From positions 1 to 64,000 of the forward strand of contig JAFKKM010000024.1 of assembly GCA_017305555.1 (NCBI GenBank): 64,000 nucleotides of DNA, given 5' to 3'. Positions 8,509 to 16,532 of this stretch are shown here, piece by piece (position 1 is the stretch's first letter; every line of letters starts with the position of its first letter). Below the pieces are notes generated by a model. That model saw only the letters and a list, made by a program, of their open reading frames with translations. It was not told the DNA's origin and ran no database searches. This DNA comes from Hyphomicrobiales bacterium (GTDB lineage: Bacteria > Pseudomonadota > Alphaproteobacteria > Rhizobiales > Xanthobacteraceae). Both the position numbers and the translations under genes were made by a program.

Positions 8509-8789
8509 GACATCTTGCTCCAGTCAGTGGCCAACGCGCTCACCTGAGTCACACCACGATGCGGCAGCGCCTTGAAGGCGGCATACAATTCTTCCTGATC
8601 CCACACCGTGCGGCCGTTGATTACTCGCGGCCCGGGCATCCTACCGTCGGCTACCATTTCGTCAAACAGTGTGGTTCCAACTCCAATGTAAGCCGCTGAA
8701 ATCTCACGCGATAAGCCGATCGGCGGCAGTGACAACGGCAGAATGTCGCCGCGACGTTTGTCGCGAGCGGATGCATTGGTGACAGACAT
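8505..8789 (-). CDS. AlpA-like helix-turn-helix regulator / excisionase candidate
   Basis: About 94 residues. The segment LSREISAAYIGVGTTLFDEMVADGRMPGPRVINGRTVWDQEELYAAFKAL follows the layout of AlpA/MerR-type winged helix proteins: a short helix-turn-helix, a GRMP-P beta turn and a W-x-x-EEL helix. Such proteins in P4-like and PICI elements control integrase expression or promote excision. ATG at 8789 is preferred, though the open frame extends to a TTG at 8846. The stop overlaps the integrase start (ATGA), so the pair forms a recombination module. Confidence 0.75.
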   Translation of the reverse strand: MSVTNASARDKRRGDILPLSLPPIGLSREISAAYIGVGTTLFDEMVADGRMPGPRVINGRTVWDQEELYAAFKALPHRGVTQVSALATDWSKMS

Positions 8790-8939
8790 GACCGGGCCTG
8801 AATATTGGGAAATTAGTGCGGCCTTGCGATCCTTGACCCCCTCCAATGAAGTGCGGCTGCAAGCAAGCGGGGGAGGATCACTGTCGCTAACGGATGGGCC
8901 GCGACACCCTCTAGGAGAATGCTTGCTTGCAGTAGTTCG

Positions 8940-10910
8940 CTACGCGCCGGGGTTCAGATACGTCCCGCGCCAATCTTGCATGGCGCAGCCGAAATCCAGC
9001 ACTGCGCGGAATTCGACGCCGAGAACGTCCCACCCCTCACGCAAATCGATTTGCGGTCCGGCGCGTCCGTCGAGATACGCGATCAAGATGGTGGCAAGCT
9101 GGCTCGGGTCCGCGAACAGACGCCAGGCGTTGCCGGTCAATCGCGGCTCTACCAACAGCGACAGCTTGCCCGAGAAGGGGTTCACGTCATCGACGGTGGT
9201 TGCGGCAATCTCGTGTAGGACCTGCTCGGCCTCAGTTTCCTTTGCGCTGCCGGTGACGAGATACTTCGGGGTCACGACGATAGGCGTTTTCCCGTCGATA
9301 TCCTTCATATCGCGCAAAACTTTGCGACCAGCGCCAAGCGCGCTAACGGTGATTGCGGCCCCGGCAGCGGCCTTATTGCCGCGTGTTGTCGTGTAAACGG
9401 GATTGCCGTCATCGAGTTTGGTGCCATCGCCGCCGTTGGCGAGCAGAAGGGCCGCAATAAGATCAGCCTCAGTAGAAGCGGCGGCCCGACCGAAGGCCGC
9501 AGTGGTATCCCCGAAAGCACCAAGATCGTCGTTGATGATAGCTTGACGCGAGATCGAAAAAATCTTCCCGTAGGTCTCGATCTTGAATCCCTCTTTCGCT
9601 TCGCCGCGTGAGCCGTGCTTGATCTCACCGCCTTCCGAGACCTTTTCCAGTCGCGCCGCTTCGCTCAGTCGCATAATCGACACCGGACGATAGTCGCTCG
9701 CGGTGCGGCGGCGCGCGAGGGTTTTAAGCGGAGTCTGCGCAACGGTATAAGCGTCGGCCATCACCCGATTGCCGGAAGACGCTAGCAAATATGGAAAGTC
9801 GGAAGTCGAATGTGACCCGCCCGACCGTTCAAGCACCCGATCGGCGATCGTATTGCGATCGGCCCAAGAAACGCGTTCGCCGCGCGAACGGAGAATCATC
9901 GATCCCATTTCGAGCATCGAGCGGCCCATCAATTCGGCAGCGGCTGCGGCCGGCGGTGCGCCCGTCATCTTGGCATAAAGGGCATCGCTGATCGCGCGAC
10001 CCAGAAATTCAGGGTTGTTAAATGTATCTTCGCCACCAAACATTGGCGTAATGGGACTGGTCCTCGTTTTATCGGCCTCGCGAGCGAGATGATCGAACGC
10101 AAGCACGCGAAATTCTTGCATCGTTCCGCCAGCATCGACGTGCCGCCGCACCATATCTGAAGGCAGACGGTGCCGCTCTGCCATTTCGTATGCGTCACGA
10201 ACATCGCCAGCCGACATGGCCGGCCGGCCGCGCGGTGCCGAACGCGTCGTGACCGATGTGTCATTCTCGTGCGTGGTCGAGTGTGTGCTTTGGTCGTCGA
10301 TAATTTCCGGGTCCATCCGGTGTCCTTTCGTGTTGTGACTGGATTGCGCCGATCGAATCAGCGCGTCAGGATCAGCGGGAACAGATACGAGTGATGCCTC
10401 CATCAACTCCCATCGATCGGCCCGCCAAATCTGCTTGTCGTCGTTGATGCCCGCTGGCGACCATTGGGAAACCCGATAGCCGACGGAAATCCCTGTAGCC
10501 TCGCCGCGCGCAACCATTCCCTCAGCAGCCCGCCCCGCCGGGGTATCGGCGAACTCAAGTCGGCCGATCAACTTACCGCCTTCGATCCAGGCATCAGAGA
10601 TAATGCCCAAGATGCTGCCGACGGAGGATTGGTTGTGACTATCGAGAAGTCGGACTTGACCGCGCGCGATACGGGCAAGATCGATCGCCTCGCGATCGAT
10701 CGCCAATTCCTCGATAGCGTCAAAGCGAGGAACGCGAGCGCCAGTTGAGAGAATTGCGACGGCGGATCGCGTTTCAGAATCATAAGACTCTGCCGCAAAC
10801 CGGTTCGCAGCGGCGGCAGAACGTTGGATGGTGCCTGTGGGCGGCTCGCCGCTGCGCACGGCTGCCGGCGCGCTCGGCGATTGCCGGCGCGTTGTGGCAT
10901 TTCGTGTCAT
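8940..10910 (-). CDS. Fused prohead serine protease - major capsid protein
   Basis: 656 residues combining two HK97-type morphogenesis functions. Residues about 40-190 form a prohead protease: VRLLDSHNQSSVGSILG carries the catalytic His (H92) and ATGISVGYRV the catalytic Ser (S142), followed by WELMEASLVSVPADPDA, the typical end of this family. After a linker of about 40 polar residues, residues about 230-656 form the major capsid protein, with an early helical scaffold-like segment (HLAREADKTR) and capsid landmarks such as GFKIETYGKIFSISRQAIINDDLGAF. The protease probably cuts itself and the scaffold during maturation. Fusion removes the need for a separate protease gene. It is the only virion head gene I can identify in the element. 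Confidence 0.85.
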   Translation of the reverse strand: MTRNATTRRQSPSAPAAVRSGEPPTGTIQRSAAAANRFAAESYDSETRSAVAILSTGARVPRFDAIEELAIDREAIDLARIARGQVRLLDSHNQSSVGSILGIISDAWIEGGKLIGRLEFADTPAGRAAEGMVARGEATGISVGYRVSQWSPAGINDDKQIWRADRWELMEASLVSVPADPDALIRSAQSSHNTKGHRMDPEIIDDQSTHSTTHENDTSVTTRSAPRGRPAMSAGDVRDAYEMAERHRLPSDMVRRHVDAGGTMQEFRVLAFDHLAREADKTRTSPITPMFGGEDTFNNPEFLGRAISDALYAKMTGAPPAAAAAELMGRSMLEMGSMILRSRGERVSWADRNTIADRVLERSGGSHSTSDFPYLLASSGNRVMADAYTVAQTPLKTLARRRTASDYRPVSIMRLSEAARLEKVSEGGEIKHGSRGEAKEGFKIETYGKIFSISRQAIINDDLGAFGDTTAAFGRAAASTEADLIAALLLANGGDGTKLDDGNPVYTTTRGNKAAAGAAITVSALGAGRKVLRDMKDIDGKTPIVVTPKYLVTGSAKETEAEQVLHEIAATTVDDVNPFSGKLSLLVEPRLTGNAWRLFADPSQLATILIAYLDGRAGPQIDLREGWDVLGVEFRAVLDFGCAMQDWRGTYLNPGA

Positions 10911-10919
10911 TGTAATTTC

Positions 10920-11147
10920 CTAATGGAGAGATCGAGACGGTGACAAATCGATCAGGGCGCTCACCCGGTGAGTTGCGGCGCAATACACTGCAAGCGTGGT
11001 GGCGAGGAATTCGAACGGTAGACCAAGCTGCTCTGCCAGATACTCGATGGTCATCGGTTCGCCGGCCTCAAGCCGCGCGTACATCCGTGAACATCGTTGT
11101 TCGAAGTCGGTCGGCAAATCCGGATACGATGGACCGGGTTCGGACAT
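10920..11147 (-). CDS. Small protein upstream of the capsid gene
   Basis: 75 residues, ATG with TAGGAA about 9 bases upstream, 9 bases from the preceding gene and 9 bases before the capsid gene, so clearly part of the same transcript. The middle part MTIEYLAEQLGLPFEFLATTLAVY has the spacing of a helix-turn-helix. It could be a small DNA-binding or head-assembly accessory protein; I do not recognise a family. Confidence 0.6.
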   Translation of the reverse strand: MSEPGPSYPDLPTDFEQRCSRMYARLEAGEPMTIEYLAEQLGLPFEFLATTLAVYCAATHRVSALIDLSPSRSLH

Positions 11148-11156
11148 CGTCTGTTC

Positions 11157-11723
11157 CTAAGCGAATTCGTTGCCGACAACCTTGATCCCAAGCTCGGTCG
11201 CACGCTTTCGCAGGCGACGATCCGCCGCCGAAACGTTCGCCATGACAATGCGTGCCGGATCGGAGTCAGGATGGTTGATTTGATCTCGACCAATCCATTC
11301 TGAAATCTCACCCGCGATTGCACCTAGCGATCCGCTGAAATGAAGTTCAGCCCAATACTCTTTCGGGCCAAATCCCGTTACAGGCCAAGAACCGCGCGGT
11401 TCCTTGCCCCACGTGTTGCGGGACGCAACAACAGCCATCCAGAAATCACCGGAAGTGTTTGCGCTGGCTCCATTGACATACCCCTGTACGGCCATGGTGT
11501 AGACACCAAGGCGGAGTGCCTCACTGATCGGGACGCCGGAATTGTCACTCAATTGACGAGCAACTTCGATTTCAAGAGCAACAGCATAAGTGAAACGGCG
11601 CTTGAGCGGGGAAATCGTAGAAGGCGATGTATGATCGCGCAGGACTACTTGCATTTGCTCGACCGTCATTTGCGCCAGCTTGGCAAGGTCTTTAACCGTG
11701 CAGCCCTCGTTTGTAGTACTCAT
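11157..11723 (-). CDS. Unknown element protein with N-terminal helix-turn-helix-like region
   Basis: 188 residues starting MSTTNEGCTVKDLAKLAQM, with GAAAGAGG about 8 bases upstream of the ATG; the longer frame to 11780 lacks such a signal. Residues 9-40 (VKDLAKLAQMTVEQMQVVLRD) could be a helix-turn-helix. The middle contains ALRLGVYTMAVQGYVNGA and the end is rich in basic residues (ADRRLRKRATELGIKV). No family recognised. Position directly upstream of the small protein and capsid gene suggests a morphogenesis or regulatory role, which is inference. Confidence 0.6.
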   Translation of the reverse strand: MSTTNEGCTVKDLAKLAQMTVEQMQVVLRDHTSPSTISPLKRRFTYAVALEIEVARQLSDNSGVPISEALRLGVYTMAVQGYVNGASANTSGDFWMAVVASRNTWGKEPRGSWPVTGFGPKEYWAELHFSGSLGAIAGEISEWIGRDQINHPDSDPARIVMANVSAADRRLRKRATELGIKVVGNEFA

Positions 11724-11846
11724 TTGAACCTCTTTCTGATAGGCAACAAAAAACCCGGCGCGCAGGCTGCGGCCGGGCAAACTTCAAGATGTACGAACAA
11801 TGGACAGTTTTCAGGTACCAGTCAAATCTGCATGGTTTCGGGTACC

Positions 11847-12440
11847 TCAATTCGCGCCGGGCAATCTGACAAGCCCTGCAAAGCTCATCAGAAATGTTTT
11901 AATCTCGACACGAGTCCTTTCTACATCGAGCTTTGGAAGCTTTTCCACATCGAGATTCTTTGAATGGCCGAATCGACGCCTAGCGCATTCCTCGACCGTC
12001 AAATTTTCGATGATAATTGCATCCAGCAATTCACGTGCGCGGGGGCAGGTCCGTTCCACCCTATAACGTCGAGCTTGCGTTGATGTGTCGCTATTTTTTT
12101 GCATCCAAGTCTGGACGGCCATATGCGTTAGCGACTTATTCACTCGCTCGCCATACTGAATTGCTTGCGGTCCCTCGACTTGGTGGAGCACTAGCCAGAA
12201 CTCCAACCACAGCGCGGCGGCCACAAGTAGGAGTTTGTCGGTCGGGTCTTTTCTTCCTGAATTTAGAAATTTATCGATGCTCGATTTTTTGGGTTGAGCA
12301 GATACTCGTTTCTTCTTTTCTTTGGCCGCTGCGACCGAAAGAACGGGTGATCCAATGGCGACGCCGGAAGTTTTCACGTTGAACGACTCAATGGTTGGCT
12401 TTGTGGCACTCGCTCGTATACCGACGCGACGATTCGTCAA
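11847..12440 (-). CDS. Unknown element protein, basic N-terminus
   Basis: 197 residues from a TTG start preceded by AGGGG. The first 50 residues are polar and basic (AAAKEKKKRVSAQPKKSSI), the middle is a hydrophobic helix (KLLLVAAALWLEFWLVLHQV), and the last third (ARELLDAIIIENLTVEECARR) looks helix-turn-helix-like. The underlying DNA appears less G+C rich than the host genes around the element. Function unknown; a DNA-binding protein is possible. Confidence 0.5.
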   Translation of the reverse strand: MTNRRVGIRASATKPTIESFNVKTSGVAIGSPVLSVAAAKEKKKRVSAQPKKSSIDKFLNSGRKDPTDKLLLVAAALWLEFWLVLHQVEGPQAIQYGERVNKSLTHMAVQTWMQKNSDTSTQARRYRVERTCPRARELLDAIIIENLTVEECARRRFGHSKNLDVEKLPKLDVERTRVEIKTFLMSFAGLVRLPGAN

Positions 12441-12641
12441 GGAACCCCTGCAAACGAACGGCGGTGGATAGCTTTGCCGATTTCAATTCTTTGCGTTTGG
12501 AAAATTAAGCAATTGGCGACCTAAGACCGCCTCGCGGTTGGCGATACGATCTTAGATAAGTTGAGAGGGTCGGCTTTGTCGCAGTATCCTGCTACGTCAG
12601 CCGAAACAGCGGGCGCAAGGCACCCGATCACAATCTTGTGG

Positions 12642-13007
12642 CTACGCTTCTATCGCAAGTCGTTCTGACGCACAGGCCCCGCGAGCACTAACTTCGCGTT
12701 CGTGATCCTCCCTTGCGGCGCACTTTGCAAGCTCTCGGACGAATGCCAGCAAGTACGGCAAAGCCTCACGATGCGATTTCGCTGCATCTTCATCAAGCTC
12801 GGAATGTAGTTTCGCGCGTTTGGTCTCAAGCTTTGCGATGCGCTCAGGGTTTGAATCTAGATTTCGTTGAATTCGATCGTCGATTTCTTCATCGATGGCC
12901 GCATGAGTATGCAAGTAGAGCGGCTTTGTCTCACCGGTATCCTCGTTCAGAAAACTCGCAAATCGAACGCGGGGGGATGCTGGATCGTAGGCATCGGAAC
13001 GCAACAT
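12642..13007 (-). CDS. Unknown acidic-helical element protein
   Basis: 121 residues from an ATG with GAGG 8 bases upstream; the frame remains open to an ATG at 13094 but that start has no ribosome-binding site. The protein begins MLRSDAYDPASPRVRFASFL, then has a long helical segment (DEEIDDRIQRNLDSNPERIAKLETKRAKL) that is likely coiled-coil, and ends ARGACASERLAIEA. No family recognised. It could be a scaffold or a regulatory protein; the sequence does not decide. Confidence 0.5.
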   Translation of the reverse strand: MLRSDAYDPASPRVRFASFLNEDTGETKPLYLHTHAAIDEEIDDRIQRNLDSNPERIAKLETKRAKLHSELDEDAAKSHREALPYLLAFVRELAKCAAREDHEREVSARGACASERLAIEA

Positions 13008-13548
13008 GGAACGCCTCGTGATGGTTGATGATACGACGCCGCGAGCAGCCGAACACTCAGTCGCAACGGCAATGCCATCATGATTGGATTTCATCGGATT
13101 AGCTTTCGAGAATTGGCCTTCTAGGGCCGTCGCCAGCGTCGGGCTGGCAGCCGGGAGCTAGAAACCTGCTCGAAAACAGGCGGGTGACTTTTAAGCTTTC
13201 GCTCTGGACATGACGCACCCCTCCCGGCCATTATGGCCAGGTTGGTGCACCCGCCAAGGTGCATCCCGCAGCAAGCCGAAAAAGGCTTCTGCATTCGGCA
13301 CGCGTTCCGACGCCAATCGAGAGCGCGCCTATTCGAGTCCGGGTTTCTAGGCCCACGGACAAAATCCATTATTTCCCAGAGTCGCGCAAGCGCATTCCCG
13401 AGAGGGCTGCGGCGCGCAGTTTTGTTTCGTACGATACAATGGGATATCGCTCACCGCCCCTGAGACGGCTCAGGAATACGTGCCGCGCCGCATGGGTAGC
13501 GGCGCGGAAGATTTAACTAACCACGCGCCACGGCTGGCGCGCGGTGCG
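13008..13548. other. Gene-poor segment of the element with nested palindromes
   Basis: I see no convincing gene in these 540 bases. Between 13215 and 13262 there is a perfect 13-base palindrome GGCCATTATGGCC (13226-13238) nested between GCACC (13215) and GGTGC (13244), followed by the palindrome GGTGCACC and a further GGTGC at 13258. In an otherwise tightly packed element such a stretch may hold an operator, a packaging site or a small RNA. No test is possible from sequence alone. Confidence 0.45.
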
Positions 13549-15840
13549 CTACATTGGAGCGGTCGCCTCGGGCATCCGGTCGCCCGTCGAGCCGGTCGAG
13601 CCGGTCGCTGGCTTGCCAGTCGAGCGAAAGGCGTTGATCGCGTTTTGCACCGTCTGCTCGATCCGGGTCAGGAAGTCCGGCGATGGCGACACCGTCACCT
13701 TGGTTTCAAGCGTGGCGTTACCAACCACCTCGGCCTTGGCCGGTTCCTGCGGCCCCGACCCGCCACCCACGACCTTGCGAACGTCGTCGAGCGAAAACCC
13801 GGTAATTTCCGGAAAAACGCTCGCCTTGGGCGCACGGGGCGAGAGGGCTCGGCCGACATCCTCAACGGAGTACGGCAACTCCCTCGGATCGACGCCCGGC
13901 AACCCTTCTGCCGCCGCCTCGGTCGCCGGCGACGGCTGATCGCGCACGGCAAGCGCGCGGCGCATGCCATCGATCAATTGCGGCACCCAACCGGGCGCAT
14001 CGGGTTGCTTCGACCCTGACGGCTCAACCGCCGCGCTAACCTGATCGCGCACACCAATCGCCCGGCGCAGATCGTCGAGCGAGTATTGCCCGGCCATCAA
14101 GCCACGGCCCGGCACAGCCGGCCCGGCAAAGCCGAGTTTGGTTAGCTCGGCCTCGGCTTTCGCGCGTTGCGCATCATGCTCGGCGACAATGCCGGCGACA
14201 TAGGTGCCGAGCCGCGAGCCAGGCCGCACTTTGGGCAACATCGCATCCGCACGATCAAGATCGTGCACAACGTTAAGCTGATCGGCTCCGAGCGGCGCGT
14301 GCTTGCGATAGCGATCCGGTGCGAGAACATCGGGCCGCGTCGCAATATCAACGATGGGCGCGAGAACGCCCATGAGGCGCGTGGCGGCAAGACTCCCGGT
14401 CAATGATCGGGTTTTCCAAGAATTAAATGCCGACAACGCGCCATCAAGGCCGAGCGCGGCACTTACCATACCCGCGAAACCCACGGCCCCTGCCTTCTGC
14501 GAAGATGCGGCGTTCTCATTGAAATAGCTGAGGCCGCTCGACAGCCAGTCCATACCCTTGAGCGCGCCCGGCATCGCGAACTGACCGGCACCCGACAGGA
14601 CGTTTTCGGTCTGCGACTTGACCGCCGAAAGCGCGACCTTGGGATCGTCTTTCAGAAAGCGATCCGCCGCGCTCACACCCTCGGCACCATGAACAAGGTG
14701 CCAGTCCTTTTCGATGCGCGACTTTTGCATCGCAAAGATCGACATCATCTGCGCCGTGGTTTGCTGTGACGCCATCGCCGCAATCACTTCTTGGATTTGC
14801 GACGGATCGGTGATGCCTTTTTTCGCGAGGTGCGGCAGCAACACGTTCTGCACCCACCCGTAAGGATCGGTTTTACCCGGCTGCAAATACTCGCTGCCGA
14901 TGATACCGCCCGGCAATACGCCCTTGACGTTGCCGGTTTGCGTCTTGATGACTTTCTTTTCGTCGAGCATGCCGTACTGCGCTAACTGCGCAACGGCCTT
15001 GTTCGACATCTTGCCGCCGACAAATTGGGTGTAGAAGCTCGACAGCGCTTTACCGGCGCTCGAACCGCCCAATTCCTGCGCTAGCGTCGGCGCAGTCTTG
15101 AGCATGAAATCGTCGCTTAAGGCATTGGTCGCCGCGCGACCATACTTGAACATTTCATAGTAATCGGTTGGCCGCAGCGTGTCGCCGAACACGTTCAAGG
15201 CTTTCGCCATGCTGTCAATGTAATGGTTGAACTGATCGAGGTGCTGCGTCACACCCTTGATTTCCATACCCTTGATCAGCTTGTCGAAATCATCGCCCAA
15301 TTCCGCCCTGCGTTCCGGGTGCGCACCCTCGGCAACGACTCGCAGCTTCATCAACGGATCGAGAATGTGTGTCGCTTCCTCAAACGTGCCGACGACGGAC
15401 CGAATGTTGCGTGCCGTGTGCATGATCTCGGTTTGAGACAGCGACTTGTATTTCGCCGAGAGACGCCCGGCCAGTTCGCCCGACTCCCTGATCTCATCAA
15501 CCGACATGCCGGACGCGGCTGCGCGCACTTCCTCGTGCTGCCGATCGGCCGCAGCCTTGGCGGTATGCTCGACGATCGCTCGCGTCGCATGCGCGCCCTG
15601 ATAGGCCGCCGCCGCGCCGGCCGCCGCGCGGACGCCATGACCGATCGCGGTTGCTGCACGTTGGCCACGCATTGCTGCCGCCTCGGCACGATGCACGGCC
15701 GCCATCTGCTTGCCTACATCGTGATCGAGCACCTTCGCCGCGCGTGACAGGCGCTTGATTTTGTTCGCGACGGAATCGAACGCATTGCCGGTCGCATCCT
15801 TGCCCCTGATTACGGCAAGGGCTTCAAGAATTGTGGACAT
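13549..15840 (-). CDS. Tape-measure-like phage protein
   Basis: 763 residues with AAAGGAAA just upstream of the ATG. The first 130 residues are long Ala-rich helices (KIKRLSRAAKVLDHDVGK, ATAIGHGVRAAAGAAAAYQG), followed by EEVRAAASGMSVDEIRESG and KYKSLSQTEIMHTARNIRSV, a layout typical of tail tape-measure proteins of the TP901/PhageMin type. Hydrophobic helical segments occur in the middle (AGAVGFAGMVSAALGLDG), and the C-terminus has TLETKVTVSPSPDFL before a helix. Tape measures set tail length around which tube protein polymerises, yet no tube, sheath or baseplate gene is present here. An alternative is an injection or internal head protein. Confidence 0.6.
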   Translation of the reverse strand: MSTILEALAVIRGKDATGNAFDSVANKIKRLSRAAKVLDHDVGKQMAAVHRAEAAAMRGQRAATAIGHGVRAAAGAAAAYQGAHATRAIVEHTAKAAADRQHEEVRAAASGMSVDEIRESGELAGRLSAKYKSLSQTEIMHTARNIRSVVGTFEEATHILDPLMKLRVVAEGAHPERRAELGDDFDKLIKGMEIKGVTQHLDQFNHYIDSMAKALNVFGDTLRPTDYYEMFKYGRAATNALSDDFMLKTAPTLAQELGGSSAGKALSSFYTQFVGGKMSNKAVAQLAQYGMLDEKKVIKTQTGNVKGVLPGGIIGSEYLQPGKTDPYGWVQNVLLPHLAKKGITDPSQIQEVIAAMASQQTTAQMMSIFAMQKSRIEKDWHLVHGAEGVSAADRFLKDDPKVALSAVKSQTENVLSGAGQFAMPGALKGMDWLSSGLSYFNENAASSQKAGAVGFAGMVSAALGLDGALSAFNSWKTRSLTGSLAATRLMGVLAPIVDIATRPDVLAPDRYRKHAPLGADQLNVVHDLDRADAMLPKVRPGSRLGTYVAGIVAEHDAQRAKAEAELTKLGFAGPAVPGRGLMAGQYSLDDLRRAIGVRDQVSAAVEPSGSKQPDAPGWVPQLIDGMRRALAVRDQPSPATEAAAEGLPGVDPRELPYSVEDVGRALSPRAPKASVFPEITGFSLDDVRKVVGGGSGPQEPAKAEVVGNATLETKVTVSPSPDFLTRIEQTVQNAINAFRSTGKPATGSTGSTGDRMPEATAPM

Positions 15841-15999
15841 GGATTTTCCTTTCCGCGCCAGGCTTTCGCGAGGCGCAGCGTGTTAAGCTCCGAAGCGTGG
15901 CTCGTAAGCGTGTTAACCCTGATTTCAGACCTGATTTACTGGCGCGGTTTCGGGCCGTTATGCGCCGCAAGGGGGGCGGGGGCCAGGAAGGACCCGCGC

Positions 16000-16260
16000 C
16001 TAGTAGAGGCCCTTGGCCTGACGCTGCGCCACACGCATGCCGATCTCTGTCACACCCCACGACGGAAGGCCGCCGCCAAAGACGGCATGGCTGCATTGAA
16101 CGAGCTTATACCGGATGAGTTCATACAACTCGGGATCGGCACGCTCGCTCGCGCTCATGAACCAGCCTGCCGCATACGTCGCGAGTGCCTTCAACACACC
16201 GCGTTGTTTGATCGTCATCGATTTTGCGAATTCAATTTGTTCATTAGTCAGCCGCGTCAC
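16000..16260 (-). CDS. Small unknown element protein
   Basis: 86 residues beginning with a GTG codon preceded by AAAGG at a good distance. The sequence TNEQIEFAKSMTIKQRGVLKALATYAAGW is helical, and SWGVTEIGMRVAQRQ near the end could be a winged-helix-type strand-helix. It lies between the iteron region and the tape-measure-like gene on the same strand. Possibly a regulator of the morphogenesis genes downstream; no family recognised. Confidence 0.5.
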   Translation of the reverse strand: MTRLTNEQIEFAKSMTIKQRGVLKALATYAAGWFMSASERADPELYELIRYKLVQCSHAVFGGGLPSWGVTEIGMRVAQRQAKGLY

Positions 16261-16281
16261 TTTGTTACCTTTCGTGGCATG

Positions 16282-16532
16282 TCCAAGCAGTCCAAGCGCC
16301 GGAATGGCTCTTGGACTGAAAGAAACCGTTGTAAATTGGGGGTTGGTCTAGGGCGTCTAGGTAGTCTAGGTATTTTAGAGAGTCAGAAGGAAACCAGAGT
16401 ACGGCAGACGCACTGCGTCAGATTTTGCCTATACGCGCGCGACCTAGACCGCATGGACAGCCTAGACGCATGCCTGATTTTATTGATCGAAATGCAGTCC
16501 AAGCGCCGATGTCCACCTTGGACCGCCTAGAC
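16282..16532. repeat. Iteron array, candidate replication origin of the element
   Basis: Three GTCTAGG direct repeats start at 16346, 16355 and 16364, exactly 9 bases apart. Three inverted copies CCTAGAC start at 16443, 16461 and 16526; the first two are 18 bases apart. TCCAAG boxes lie at 16282, 16291 and 16498, with inverted CTTGGA at 16310 and 16517. The 15-mer GCAGTCCAAGCGCCG occurs at both 16287 and 16494. The array is next to the helicase gene and its last repeat covers the helicase stop codon. Phased iterons beside a replication helicase are typical of origins bound by the initiator in P4-like elements. Confidence 0.75.

Noticed and set aside
13121-13369. 82-residue Cys-containing frame in the element
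   Set aside because: No credible ribosome-binding site, unusual composition, and it covers a palindrome-rich segment; too weak to call a gene.
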